A DNA stretch of 64,000 nucleotides from Hymenobacter taeanensis (GCF_013137895.1 NZ_CP053538.1:4309001-4373000); one strand, 5' to 3'; counted from the stretch's first letter, positions 9,598 through 19,090 are shown. Made by a program: numbers and translations. The notes: generated by a model not told the origin, from the sequence alone.

Positions 9598-9678
9598 TAT
9601 ACCCCACTGCCAATAAATGTTGAAGGAGGTCGGAGTCAGAGAAATTTAATTCTTTCAATCTCCTTCACACCCCACACA

Positions 9679-9729
9679 ATACCCTTACGTTGTAGAGATG
9701 CCAATGCGTATCCTACAGCGTAAGGGTAT
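9679..9729. terminator. Bidirectional terminator-like hairpin
   Basis: Inverted arms of 17 nt at 9679-9695 and 9713-9729 (core ACCCTTACG...) differ at a single position that can pair as G:U. The hairpin sits between two convergent genes, the outer-membrane protein (plus) and the metalloprotease (minus). There is no long T tract, so efficient intrinsic termination is uncertain. Confidence 0.5.
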
Positions 9730-9807
9730 TGAACTAATTACGGCTTCTCACTCACAATAATTTTATGCCACATGTAAGCGCCGAGCAATTCTAGCGCTAG
9801 GCCTGTT

Positions 9808-12243
9808 TCAAAAAGCCTCGCACCCATCATCCCCAATTGGGGCGCCGTCAGGCATGGGGAGTGTGGGGGCGGGCTGGAATTTCTCGGGAGCTTCCTCGAA
9901 TTGCCCGATGGTGCGCAAGGCGGCAAAGGCGGTGGCGCGGCGGCCTTCATCCTTGCCCGACTTCTGCTCTTTGCGCAGGTCCTTCTTCAGCTCTTCTACT
10001 TTTAGGGCAGCCAGCGCTTTCACATTAACGGGGGCCTGCGGAGCGGCGGCCAGGGCAAGCAGCTTCTGCAGGGTAAGGGTGTTTACTAAGCGCTGCAGCT
10101 CGCCGGGGTAACCGTTTTCGGGCTTAGCACCCCAGGTTTGGGCCAGCAGCTTGTCGAGCACGGCGGCTAGGCCAGGCTGCTCAGCGTGGCGGGCGTGGTA
10201 CTCTTCGAGGCGGGCGGCGCGCTGGGGGTTCAGCAGAAACTCCAGGGTGGTTGCCGCCGCCGATTCAGCGGCGCTGGTGGGGTCGAAGGTGAGGCCGGTG
10301 CGGCTGGGGAAAGTTTCGCGGGAGCGGCCGTAGTTCACGGGGCGCGGCGGAATTTTGGCCAGTAGCTCTTCGGAGAGGGCTAGCTCCTGGGGCGAAATCG
10401 TGCGCATGAGAGCATCGAAGGCCTTCCACTGCTCCGCGGGCTCCACAAACTTGGTGATGGTCTGGCCGTCGCCTTTTACGGCGTAGGTGTAGTAGAGCCC
10501 GCCTAGTTCCTTAGACGCGGCTTCTACCTGGTAACGCTGCAGCAGGTACATGGGCACCAGCACTTCCTCCAGCATGGCCATGGGCTGACCGGGGGCTAGG
10601 GCTTTCTCGGAGAAGCGGGCCAGCAGCTGTTTGCGCACATCCATCAGGCGGTTGAGCTCATCGGCAGCATTGGAGCCCTCATCCCAGAGGTGAGCGGCAG
10701 GGTGGGCGCCTCCGGGGGCACGGGCATCGGCGTCGGATATAAACACGTACCCATCGGCCAAGGTCTGCTTCATCATGCCTTGCAGTGCGGCTTTCTCATC
10801 GGCCTGCGGACCAAAATCCTGGTAGCCGTAGAGGATGGCCCGTTTGTCCCAGCTGCCGATGCCCACGGCGTAGGCATCGCTCAGGTCAATGCTGCCGTCT
10901 GAGCGCGTCTTGATACGGGGCATGGGGTAGTCCATCACCGAAGAGCGGTCTTTGGTGCTGGCCGAGTAGTTGTGGTAGAGGCCTAGGGTGTGGCCTACCT
11001 CATGGGCGGCCAGCTGGCGCAGGCGCGCCACGCCCATTTGCAGCATTTCGGGGCTGGTGGGCTTGCCGTCCTCGTAAGGCTGCAGGAGGCCTTCGGCAAT
11101 CAGGAAATCTTGCCGCACCCGCAAGGAGCCCAGCGACACCTGCCCCTTGATGATTTCGCCTGTGCGCGGGTCGGTGATGGAGGCGCCGTACGACCAGCCG
11201 CGGGTGGAGCGGTGCACCCACTGAATTAGGTTGTAGCGGATGTCCATGGGGTCGGCATCCTCGGGCAGCAGCTTCACCTGGAAGGCGTTGCGGTAGCCGG
11301 CCGCCTCAAATGCCTGGTTCCACCACGCGGCACCTTCCATCAGGGCCGAGCGCACGGGTTCGGGCGCGCCCCGGTCGAGGTAGTAGATAATGGGCTCTAC
11401 TGGGTCACTCACGGCTGCGGTGGGGTCTTTCTTCTGGAGCCGATGCCGCACCAGCTGCCGCTTCATGATGGGCTGGTCGATGGGCGTGGCGTAATCCATG
11501 TACTCGTTGGCGTAGTAGCCGGCTCGTGGGTCAAACGCGCGAGGCTGGTACTTGCCGTCGGGTAGCTGAATGAACGAGTGGTGCATGTGCACCGTCACGG
11601 CGTTCGGGTCGGGTGTAACAGAACTGATTTCACGGCCTTTGGCTTTGCCCGTCAGAGTAATCACGGCCTCGAACTCCGAGTTTTCGGGGAAGGCTTTGGT
11701 ATTGGGCATGAACACCGCCGAGCGGCTTTCATCGGCCTTGTAGGCCCCTTGCTTGAGGTCTTCCAACTTGTCGCCGATCTGGTGCGAGTCGCGCATCAGG
11801 AAGGGCGTAAGGTCTACCAATACTTTGCCTCCCTCCTGCGCCTCGGCCTTGAAGCCCCAGATAACAGACTGCGCAAACGCCTGCTCCACTGATTTTCGCT
11901 CGTCGGCATTCTGGCTCACCGCCCGGAAGTCGTAGTTGGGCTGCAGCATCAGAATCTTGGGGCCGCTCTTCACGAACTTCACGATGCGCTGCTGCCCAAT
12001 CTGGCCGCGGTCCAGGCCCAGGTCGTTGGAGCCTACCCCGTTCGGCAGCGTGCTGACGTAGAGGATTTCCTGGTCGAGCTTGTCAATTTCCAGCAGAATG
12101 CGTCCGCCTTTCTCATCCCAGTAAAACGGAAAGAAGCCCGAGAACTTCTGCATTCCTTTCGTTTTCTCGGCTAGGGTCTGGGCTGAGACAAGATGCGAGC
12201 TGACCAGCAGGGAGCCAACCAGTAGATAGTACAGTTTCTTCAT
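9808..12243 (-). CDS. Secreted zinc-dependent metalloprotease (DUF5117/DUF5118 type)
   Basis: This 811-residue exported protein has a signal peptide (residues 1-21, ending SAQ). The extended zinc motif HEVGHTLGLYH covers residues 414-424, with His414, His418 and His424 as ligands and Glu415 as the base. This is the metzincin-like pattern typical of the large Bacteroidota metalloproteases with DUF5117 and DUF5118 domains around the catalytic region. A conserved SVMDYP stretch after the zinc site matches the Met-turn region. It is monocistronic by context and presumably degrades peptides in the envelope or outside the cell. Confidence 0.88.
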   Translation of the reverse strand: MKKLYYLLVGSLLVSSHLVSAQTLAEKTKGMQKFSGFFPFYWDEKGGRILLEIDKLDQEILYVSTLPNGVGSNDLGLDRGQIGQQRIVKFVKSGPKILMLQPNYDFRAVSQNADERKSVEQAFAQSVIWGFKAEAQEGGKVLVDLTPFLMRDSHQIGDKLEDLKQGAYKADESRSAVFMPNTKAFPENSEFEAVITLTGKAKGREISSVTPDPNAVTVHMHHSFIQLPDGKYQPRAFDPRAGYYANEYMDYATPIDQPIMKRQLVRHRLQKKDPTAAVSDPVEPIIYYLDRGAPEPVRSALMEGAAWWNQAFEAAGYRNAFQVKLLPEDADPMDIRYNLIQWVHRSTRGWSYGASITDPRTGEIIKGQVSLGSLRVRQDFLIAEGLLQPYEDGKPTSPEMLQMGVARLRQLAAHEVGHTLGLYHNYSASTKDRSSVMDYPMPRIKTRSDGSIDLSDAYAVGIGSWDKRAILYGYQDFGPQADEKAALQGMMKQTLADGYVFISDADARAPGGAHPAAHLWDEGSNAADELNRLMDVRKQLLARFSEKALAPGQPMAMLEEVLVPMYLLQRYQVEAASKELGGLYYTYAVKGDGQTITKFVEPAEQWKAFDALMRTISPQELALSEELLAKIPPRPVNYGRSRETFPSRTGLTFDPTSAAESAAATTLEFLLNPQRAARLEEYHARHAEQPGLAAVLDKLLAQTWGAKPENGYPGELQRLVNTLTLQKLLALAAAPQAPVNVKALAALKVEELKKDLRKEQKSGKDEGRRATAFAALRTIGQFEEAPEKFQPAPTLPMPDGAPIGDDGCEAF

Positions 12244-12429
12244 GCAATGGAAGGATAGAATGAAATCGGCTTAAGGTAGAAAGGGAAGCGATAATTTTTG
12301 CGAAAAACCCCACCCCCGGCCCCGCAAATGCTTAATGCGCATTACCTCCGGGAGAGGAGTGTGTTCTGGAAGTACTAATCAATGAACAAGGCGCCAGGTG
12401 TGCTTGATCATTCGTGGCTGACAGAGAAC

Positions 12430-12690
12430 GTCATGTCGAGCTGGTCGAGAGACATCTCGCGTGCTAACGTTACTAACGTAACTGTCATGCTTGATCTGGC
12501 GTCCGCTTGCCGAAGCATCTCTACTGCTTTGTTGCAATAGGCCTAGGCTAGTAGTTAGTCAGAGGGAGAGATGCTTCGGCAAGCGGACGCCAGATCAAGC
12601 ATGACGCTATAAGAGTGTCTTTCTAGGCCACATCAACCACCCCTACCCCCCCGCCGCTGGATGTGCGGAATCATCTGAGGAGGGGAACTA
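12430..12690. repeat. Family A repeat with 39-nt perfect arms
   Basis: In the 468-bp gap between the metalloprotease and the VWA gene, perfect 39-nt inverted arms lie at 12484-12522 and 12567-12605. The core GTCATGCTTGATCTGGCGTC is shared with copies at 5444, 15500 and, with one change, 19219. A flanking module at 12655-12690 is the reverse complement of the module at 5315-5345, so the outer modules are inverted relative to that copy. Confidence 0.92.
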
Positions 12691-12711
12691 GCTCTCGCTT
12701 CTAGCGGTAAA

Positions 12712-13902
12712 ATGCGGGTAATTGCGGATAATCTTGTTACTTGGAATTACTCCCGCTACATTATTCTAGTCTCTTTGTCATCTTCCTCTGCTGCTCGCTG
12801 GAAACTTGTGTTAGGCTCGCCTGCTGATGCGGCCAATGAAATTCCACTATCGCCGGACTATGGGCGCATGGATGAGGTGCTGACGGCGCTTTATGGCACA
12901 GGCGACGGCGAGCGAAAAGCAGGCCTAGGCGGCTCGGCGCCCAGGGTGAGCCGTTGGCTGGGCGACATCCGCACCTATTTCTCCTCTTCGGTTGTAGCCG
13001 TTATGCAGCAGGATGCCATGGACCGCCTGGGCCTGCAGCAACTGCTGCTGGAGCCCGAGATTCTGCGCACGGTGCAGGCCGATGTGCATTTGGTAGGCAC
13101 CTTGATGGCGTTGAGCCGCGTGATGCCGCAGAAGGTCAAGCATACGGCCCGTGAGGTGGTGGGCAAGGTAGTGCACGAGCTGGAGCAGAAACTGGCCAAC
13201 CCGTTACGCCAGGCAGTGCAGGGTGCCTTGAGCCGGGCGGTGCGCAACCCACGCCCCCGCTACGCCGAAATAAACTGGGCCGCTACCATTCGGGCTAACC
13301 TCAAGCATTACCAACCCGCTTACAAAACGGTGGTCCCGGAAAAGCTCATCGGCTATGGACGGCGCGGCCAGGCCCTCAAGGAAATTGTGCTGTGCGTAGA
13401 CCAAAGCGGCTCCATGGCCTCCTCAGTGGTGTACGCGGGCGTATTTGGCGCGGTGCTGGCCTCCATCAAAGCCGTGAAAACCCATATGGTAGTGTTTGAC
13501 ACGGCTGTAGCTAACCTCTCCGAGAACCTGCAGGACCCCGTAGATCTGTTATTCGGAGTGCAGCTCGGTGGGGGCACCGATATCAACCTGGCCCTTACCT
13601 ACTGCCAGCAGCTCATCACCCGCCCCACCGACACCATCTTGGTACTCATCAGCGACTTGTATGAGGGCGGCAACGAGCGGGAAATGCTCAAGCGCGCCGC
13701 CTCCCTAAAAGCGACCGGCGTAACGGTAGTAGCTCTACTAGCCCTCTCCGACGACGGCGCCCCGAGCTTTGACCGGCGGATGGCGGAGAAACTAGCTGCG
13801 TTAGGCCTTCCTAGCTTTGCCTGCACCCCAGCGCAATTTCCGGAACTGATGGCGGCTGCCATTCAGGGGCAGGAGCTCAAAGGCAGCTATGGGCAAGCCT
13901 GA
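12712..13902 (+). CDS. VWA-domain protein (CoxE/MoxR-partner type)
   Basis: This 396-residue protein has a C-terminal von Willebrand A domain. The MIDAS motif DQSGS is at residues 230-234, and the later TDI and ISD residues complete the metal site. The N-terminal helical half resembles the VWA proteins usually encoded beside a MoxR-type AAA+ ATPase, a DUF5682 protein and a SWIM protein. None of these partners is next to it here. The family-like part begins around SAARWKLVLG, just after an in-frame TTG at 12775, which may be the true start; the 21 residues before it look non-conserved. Confidence 0.8.
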   Translation: MRVIADNLVTWNYSRYIILVSLSSSSAARWKLVLGSPADAANEIPLSPDYGRMDEVLTALYGTGDGERKAGLGGSAPRVSRWLGDIRTYFSSSVVAVMQQDAMDRLGLQQLLLEPEILRTVQADVHLVGTLMALSRVMPQKVKHTAREVVGKVVHELEQKLANPLRQAVQGALSRAVRNPRPRYAEINWAATIRANLKHYQPAYKTVVPEKLIGYGRRGQALKEIVLCVDQSGSMASSVVYAGVFGAVLASIKAVKTHMVVFDTAVANLSENLQDPVDLLFGVQLGGGTDINLALTYCQQLITRPTDTILVLISDLYEGGNEREMLKRAASLKATGVTVVALLALSDDGAPSFDRRMAEKLAALGLPSFACTPAQFPELMAAAIQGQELKGSYGQA

Positions 13903-14013
13903 CGTGGCCTGATGCGCGTGTGTAAGAGAGAGATGCCACGCGGCCCTGGATAACGTAACGGGCAACTGCTGTAGTAAGAGCTAGCCCCTCCCACAAAAGA
14001 GCTTATTGGCAGT

Positions 14014-14168
14014 ATGCGCCAATATTTCGCGGGCGTATTTCTGGGTGCTATGCCTCTATTATCAATGGCTCAACTTTGAGAATAGCTGCTGTGCAATTGG
14101 TCCAGTATGCAGCCGAAGCCAACCTCCTACGCAAGCTTGCTACCGGTAACGTTTACGATAGCAAGTAG
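14014..14168 (+). pseudogene. Remnant of a small exported protein
   Basis: An ATG at 14014 opens a 21-codon signal-peptide-like segment (MRQYFAGVFLGAMPLLSMAQ) that ends at TGA 14077. After a one-base frame change the sequence stays open to 14168 with an amphipathic helix-like stretch (VQLVQYAAEANLLRKLA). This looks like a short exported protein broken by an indel. The remainder of the 468-bp gap (13903-14370) shows nothing else I can name. Confidence 0.35.
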
Positions 14169-14370
14169 CTTATTCTTTGCGCTATATGATTTGGGGTTTG
14201 GGCGGCAATAAGATGCTGTGCGCGTGAGAATAGCTTCCATTTTCACCGTTTATTTGTGCCCTACAACCAGTTGATCTACCTCTCTTTCGGAGGAAATCTG
14301 CCCGTCTGAAATCTCCTAAACGATTGATTTCAGGAAGCTAGGTCACCGACGCTTTGACTACAAACTCCTT

Positions 14371-15330
14371 ATGATGAAGATAAAGAAGGCCGTGATTACG
14401 GCGGCAGCCCGCGGCGTGCGGCTCTACCCAGTTGCTGATACCATCCAAAAATCTATGCTGCCCGTGGTGGATGTGGATGGCCTGCACAAGCCGGTCATTC
14501 AGATAATTGCGGAGGAGGCCTTTAGCAGCGGTATTGAGGAGTTGTGCATTGTATGCGCCCCCGGCGACGGGGAGCGGTACCTGGCCGCCTTCCACTCCCT
14601 GCGCAACAACCTGCTGAAGTCGTACCAAGGTATTGATTGGGCGAAGCAGGAAGCCGAGAAAATTGACCACCTGCTCAGCCGCACGCAGTTCGCGGAGCAG
14701 CAGGAGTCCCGTGGCTACGGCCACGCCGTGTACTGCGCCAAGGATTTCGTAAACGGCGAGCCTTTCCTATTGATGCTGGGTGATTATCTCTACGTTTCCG
14801 ATGTACCCCGGCAGCGTTGCGCCGCTCAGCTACTAGAGTTGGCCGGACAGGAAGAATGCGCCGTATCGGCCGTAAACCCCACTATTGAGCACCAGGTAAG
14901 CCGCTATGGCACCGTTACGGGCAAGCACTTGGCAGGCCAAGTAGGTATTTATCAGATTGATAAAATCATCGAGAAGCCTTCCTTGAGCCTGGCTGAGTTG
15001 GAGCTGCAAACCCCTGGCCTACGCGCTGGGTACTACCTATGCTTCTTCGGGATGCACGTACTTACGCCCGCCATTTTCACCATCCTGGAGTCGCAGCTAA
15101 CCCAGGATAACGCCAACGTGCTGCTCACGCCTGCCCTGCAGGAGCTGGCCGCTTCCGATAAGTACCTGGCCCTGGAAGTGAAAGGCAGCCGCTACGACCT
15201 CAGCCGTAAGCAGGGCCTGCTCCGGGCCCAAATCGCGCTCGGCCTGGCCGGCGAAGCCCACGACGAAACTCTCACTACCCTAGTAGAGTTGCTGGCCGAA
15301 GCCAATGCCCGCAAGCCTCAGCAGAGCTAG
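14371..15330 (+). CDS. GalU-like sugar-phosphate nucleotidyltransferase (divergent)
   Basis: This 319-residue NTP-transferase-fold protein aligns by eye with GalU: KAVITAAARGVRLYP in place of KAVIPVAGLGTRFLP, then KSMLPVVD for KEMLPIVD, then a GDYLYVSD metal-site segment. The Gly-rich nucleotide loop GLGTR is changed to ARGVR, so catalytic activity or substrate may differ from UTP-glucose-1-phosphate uridylyltransferase. It lies directly upstream, on the same strand, of a large sugar kinase-pyrophosphorylase fusion, with a repeat-filled 341-bp gap between. A role in making a nucleotide sugar is likely but the sugar is unknown. Confidence 0.75.
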   Translation: MMKIKKAVITAAARGVRLYPVADTIQKSMLPVVDVDGLHKPVIQIIAEEAFSSGIEELCIVCAPGDGERYLAAFHSLRNNLLKSYQGIDWAKQEAEKIDHLLSRTQFAEQQESRGYGHAVYCAKDFVNGEPFLLMLGDYLYVSDVPRQRCAAQLLELAGQEECAVSAVNPTIEHQVSRYGTVTGKHLAGQVGIYQIDKIIEKPSLSLAELELQTPGLRAGYYLCFFGMHVLTPAIFTILESQLTQDNANVLLTPALQELAASDKYLALEVKGSRYDLSRKQGLLRAQIALGLAGEAHDETLTTLVELLAEANARKPQQS

Positions 15331-15339
15331 AGTCGAAGC

Positions 15340-15620
15340 ATCAGCTTCCTCCTCAGGTAATGTTGCGCATCAAGCAAGGAGGGGCTGGGAGTGGTTGACT
15401 AATCGTTGCTTATTCAGGCCGTCATGCTGAGCGGAGCCGAAGCATCTCTACCTCTGGCTAACCAACTGGCCTAGGCCACTACAACGAAGTGGTAGAGATA
15501 CTTCGACAAGCGGACGCCAGATCAAGCATAACGAACTCGAGTGTTGCTCCACTAGCATCAACCACCCCACAGCCTCTCTTGCTCGATATGCTCCATCTAA
15601 GGCAGGGACCCTAACTCTAC
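15340..15620. repeat. Degenerate family A compound repeat
   Basis: The gap between the two nucleotidyltransferase genes holds the same modules as 5311-5660: a CTCCTCAG edge with TGCGCATCAAGC, GGGCTGGGAGTGGTTGACT, then GTCATGCTGAGCGGAGCCGA at about 15421. The complementary half, GACAAGCGGACGCCAGATCA, starts near 15505, and AACCACCCC with a pyrimidine edge follows. The arms no longer match perfectly, suggesting an older or recombined copy. Confidence 0.8.
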
Positions 15621-15671
15621 TTCTAGGCCACTCCTACCTGAGAATTTACGCTATAAACTTTACGCTTCTTC

Positions 15672-18600
15672 ATGAATGCATTCATAGATACTATTACCTC
15701 CACCGACCCGGCGGTGCGGAACCGGTCGTTTTACGACCTGAGCCGCGGGCTGCCGGCCCGGGCGCTGCTGCAGCATCTGCGGGAGCTGGACGAGTTCCGG
15801 AAGGCCACGCCCAACCTCTACGACAAGGTGCGGGCCATTCTGTTTCTGTACGCCGGCTTTCGATTTTTTTTGCAGGAGTCGCCGGAAATCTCGCCGGTGG
15901 GCAACATTCCGTATGCGGGTTTTGAGGATTTGCTCGGCCGCCGGTTTGAGCACGCCATTAGTACCTTCCTGAAGGAACTTGACACGCATGGCTCCAACGC
16001 CACGCTGTTCAGCGCTCTGGCCGAGAGCTACCACCACCTCTCCTTCCAGATTCTGGCCGACCAGGTGCGCAAGAGTGTGCGCTCCAGCAAGGGCAACCAG
16101 TGGATGTTCCGGGTAGGCCACCAGGAAGAGCATCCCATCCGGATTCATCCGCAGCTGCTGCAGCGCCAGGAAGGCAGCTTGTTCTACCCCGTCCTGCACG
16201 AGAGCACCTCCGTGCGCATGGACCTCACGCACAGCGGCTGGTCGGATATTTTCTTTCTGGGCATGGACTATCCCGAGGGGGCCCGCGTGGTGAACCTTTC
16301 CATCGACCTGGGCATGTTTGGGCGCGACAAAGACATTCTGCCGCCCCTGCACGCCTATGTGCGCGTGATTCCGGACCCCGTGCTGCGCCTAACCAGCATC
16401 GACCTGAACACCACCAAGGACATCCACGACCTGGCCGACCTGTTCAACTTCGGCAACGACTACCTGAGTCTGGTGAAGGCCGGCGTTATTGCCGCTGGCC
16501 TGATTCCACCGTCTTTCGAAGGCACCAACCAGAGCCTGCCCGATATTCTGGCCCGCATGGTGGCGCCGGGCATGGGTATTGAGCTGGTAACCAAGGTCAA
16601 CGACATTCCGAAAGGCTCCCGCTTTGCCGTATCTACCAACCTGCTGGGCTCTATCATCAGTTTGCTGATGCGCGCCACCGGCCAGACCCAGCAGCTGACG
16701 GGTGGCCTACAGGAAAGCGAGCGGCGCCTGGTGGCCTCGCGCGCTATTCTGGGCGAATGGATTGGCGGCTCGGGCGGCGGCTGGCAGGATTCCGGCGGCG
16801 TGTGGCCGGGCATCAAGGCCATTCAGGGCACCTTCGCCCAGCCCGGCGACCCGGAGTATGACATCAGTCGGGGCACGCTGCTGCCGCGCCACCGGGTGCT
16901 GGAGGGCGAGGAAGTGCACCCCGAAATGGAGGAGCGCATTATGAAGTCGCTGGTGCTCATGCACGGCGGCATGGCCTCCAACGTGGGTCCCATTCTGGAG
17001 ATGGTGACCGAGAAGTACCTGCTGCGCGGCGAGCAGGAAACCGCCGCCCGTCAGCAAACCAACGAGGTGTTCGACAACATCCTGGCCGCCATCCGGGAGG
17101 GTGATATTCAGAAGCTGGGCGCCAACACAGCCCGCAACTTCGAGGGGCCCATTAAAACCATCATTCCCTGGGCTACTACGTACTTTACCGAGCAGCTGAT
17201 TGCCAAGGCAAAAAAGGAGTTTGGGGCCGATTATTACGGCTTCCTGATGCTGGGCGGTATGTCGGGCGGCGGCATGGGCATGTTCGTAAACCCCGACAAG
17301 TACGAGCACTATAAGGTGCGGGTGCTGGAACTGTTGCGCCAGACCAAGCAGGAGCTGTCGGCCTCGCTGCCGTTTGCCATGGAGCCGGTAGTCTACAACT
17401 GGAGCATCAACAAGCGCGGCACCTGGGCTGCTTTGCACCAGGGCGCGGAGGCGCTGATGCCGGAGCAGTACTATGCTATTCACGTGTCGCAGCTGGTGAA
17501 ACAGGAGCCCGAAACCATTGCCTACATCCGGCGGGCGGAAATCGACTTCTTCACCACCCATTGCGAGCAGAATAACCTGGCCTACCCCCTGCTGCGCACC
17601 ATCGTCAGCAACCTGTTCAAGGTATCAGACCCCACAGCCCAGGGCAACCGTAGCGTGGAGAACGAGAAGGCGGAGCGCATCAAGCAGGAAAACGGCTTCG
17701 ACTACATTCAGCACGAAGACATTCGGGAGGAGCTGCAAAAGGGCCGCATTGGCCTCTCCCGCAACCGCCTTTCCGAAGACACAACCATTGAGGACGTACA
17801 AACGCCCGACGTAGTGCAGTTTGATACGCTAGGCCAGTATGAAGCCGCTGGCGAAGAAGCCATACGCGGGGGCAAAGTGGCCGTACTCAGCCTGGCCGCC
17901 GGCGTGGGCAGCCGCTGGACCAAAGGTGCCGGCGTTATCAAGGCCCTGAACCCCTTTGTGGAGTTCAACGGCCGCCACCGCAGCTTCCTGGAGATTCACA
18001 TGGCCAAAACGCGCCGCGTGGCCCAGCAATACGGCGCGGTTATTCCACACGTGGTGGCCACTAGCTACCTCACCCACGAGCCCATCCGCAAGCAGCTGGC
18101 CTCTACCAGCAACTTCGGGTATTCGGGGCCGGTGTACCTCTCTGAGGGCCGCAGCATTGGGCAGCGTTTCGTACCCACCGAGCGGGATTTGCGCTTTATG
18201 TGGGAGGAAATGCCTCAGGAGACCCTCGACGAGAACAAGCAGAAAGTGCGCGACGCCGTGCGCGGCAGCATGATCAACTGGGCCAAAGGCAAGGGCGAAG
18301 GCACCGACTACGTCGACAACATTGCGGCCCAGCGGTTTTCGCCCCTAGGCCACTGGTACGAGGTATCGAACCTGCTACGCAACGGCACCTTGGCCCAGCT
18401 GCTGCGCGAAAACCCGCAGGTGGAAACCCTCATGCTTCACAACATTGATACGCTGGGCGCCGACGTGCACGCGGCGGCACTGGGCTACCACCTGGCCTCG
18501 CGTAACGTGCTCACCTTTGAGGTGATACCGCGCCGCATTGAGGACCGCGGCGGCGGACTAGCCCGCGTAAACGGCCAGGTACGCCTGCTGGAAGGCCTTG

Positions 18601-19007
18601 CCCAACCTCATGAGGAAGACGAGCTAGCCCTGAGCTACTACAACTCCATGACCACCTGGATTCAGGTAGACCCGCTGCTGGCGCTCTTCGGCCTCACCCG
18701 CCAAGACCTACAAACTGGCGACGAGGCCCAGCTGGCCCGCGCCGTGCGCAGCGTCGCCCAGCGCATTCCTACCTACGTCACCATCAAAGACGTGAAGTAC
18801 CGCTGGGGTCACGGTCAGGAGGACATCTACCCCGTAGCACAAATCGAGAAGCTCTGGAGCGACATGTCGGCCCTGCCGGATGTGAAGTGTGGCTACCTGG
18901 TAGTGCCCCGCAGCCGCGGCCAGCAGATGAAAGACCCCGCCCAGCTTGACTCCTGGGTAACGGATGGCAGCAAAGCCCACGTGGAGTCGTTGGGTTCGTT
19001 TGAATAG
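15672..19007 (+). CDS. GHMP sugar kinase / UDPGP-type pyrophosphorylase fusion
   Basis: This 1111-residue cytoplasmic protein has two recognisable enzyme modules. Residues about 175-560 look like a GHMP kinase of the fucokinase group. They contain VRMDLTHSGWSDIF (motif 1, compare xxRIDLAGGWSDTP), a helix after SRFAVSTNLLGS, the GGGWQDSGGVWPGIK signature at about residues 365-385, and a motif-3-like LGGMSGGGMGMF at about 526. Residues about 735-1105 look like a UDPGP-family nucleotidyltransferase with AAGVGSRWTKGAG near 740 and HNIDTLGADV as metal site. The likely job is phosphorylation of a free sugar at C1 and conversion to an NDP-sugar, as in Fkp or FKGP but with reversed domain order. Substrate and nucleotide are unknown. 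Annotation pipelines may label it simply UTP-glucose-1-phosphate uridylyltransferase. Confidence 0.8.
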   Translation: MNAFIDTITSTDPAVRNRSFYDLSRGLPARALLQHLRELDEFRKATPNLYDKVRAILFLYAGFRFFLQESPEISPVGNIPYAGFEDLLGRRFEHAISTFLKELDTHGSNATLFSALAESYHHLSFQILADQVRKSVRSSKGNQWMFRVGHQEEHPIRIHPQLLQRQEGSLFYPVLHESTSVRMDLTHSGWSDIFFLGMDYPEGARVVNLSIDLGMFGRDKDILPPLHAYVRVIPDPVLRLTSIDLNTTKDIHDLADLFNFGNDYLSLVKAGVIAAGLIPPSFEGTNQSLPDILARMVAPGMGIELVTKVNDIPKGSRFAVSTNLLGSIISLLMRATGQTQQLTGGLQESERRLVASRAILGEWIGGSGGGWQDSGGVWPGIKAIQGTFAQPGDPEYDISRGTLLPRHRVLEGEEVHPEMEERIMKSLVLMHGGMASNVGPILEMVTEKYLLRGEQETAARQQTNEVFDNILAAIREGDIQKLGANTARNFEGPIKTIIPWATTYFTEQLIAKAKKEFGADYYGFLMLGGMSGGGMGMFVNPDKYEHYKVRVLELLRQTKQELSASLPFAMEPVVYNWSINKRGTWAALHQGAEALMPEQYYAIHVSQLVKQEPETIAYIRRAEIDFFTTHCEQNNLAYPLLRTIVSNLFKVSDPTAQGNRSVENEKAERIKQENGFDYIQHEDIREELQKGRIGLSRNRLSEDTTIEDVQTPDVVQFDTLGQYEAAGEEAIRGGKVAVLSLAAGVGSRWTKGAGVIKALNPFVEFNGRHRSFLEIHMAKTRRVAQQYGAVIPHVVATSYLTHEPIRKQLASTSNFGYSGPVYLSEGRSIGQRFVPTERDLRFMWEEMPQETLDENKQKVRDAVRGSMINWAKGKGEGTDYVDNIAAQRFSPLGHWYEVSNLLRNGTLAQLLRENPQVETLMLHNIDTLGADVHAAALGYHLASRNVLTFEVIPRRIEDRGGGLARVNGQVRLLEGLAQPHEEDELALSYYNSMTTWIQVDPLLALFGLTRQDLQTGDEAQLARAVRSVAQRIPTYVTIKDVKYRWGHGQEDIYPVAQIEKLWSDMSALPDVKCGYLVVPRSRGQQMKDPAQLDSWVTDGSKAHVESLGSFE

Positions 19008-19020
19008 ATGATAGAATTAT

Positions 19021-19090
19021 CATTCTGAGCTAAGCGAGGAATTTGAGTCAGCCGTATGGTGAACTCAGATTCCTCGCTTAGCTTAGAATG
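19021..19090. repeat. Short inverted repeat after the fusion gene
   Basis: Arms of 22 nt at 19021-19042 and 19069-19090 (core GCTAAGCGAGGAAT) match with one difference. The hairpin begins only 14 bp after the stop codon of the fusion gene and could act as an mRNA 3' stem. Its sequence differs from the family A and B cores. Confidence 0.8.

Noticed and set aside
15660..16352. 230-codon minus-strand frame inside the kinase-pyrophosphorylase gene
   Set aside because: Antisense shadow of a high-GC gene, with His/Gln-rich composition and no motif.
16707..17561. 284-codon minus-strand frame
   Set aside because: Same reason: antisense to the GHMP kinase half, no recognisable domain.
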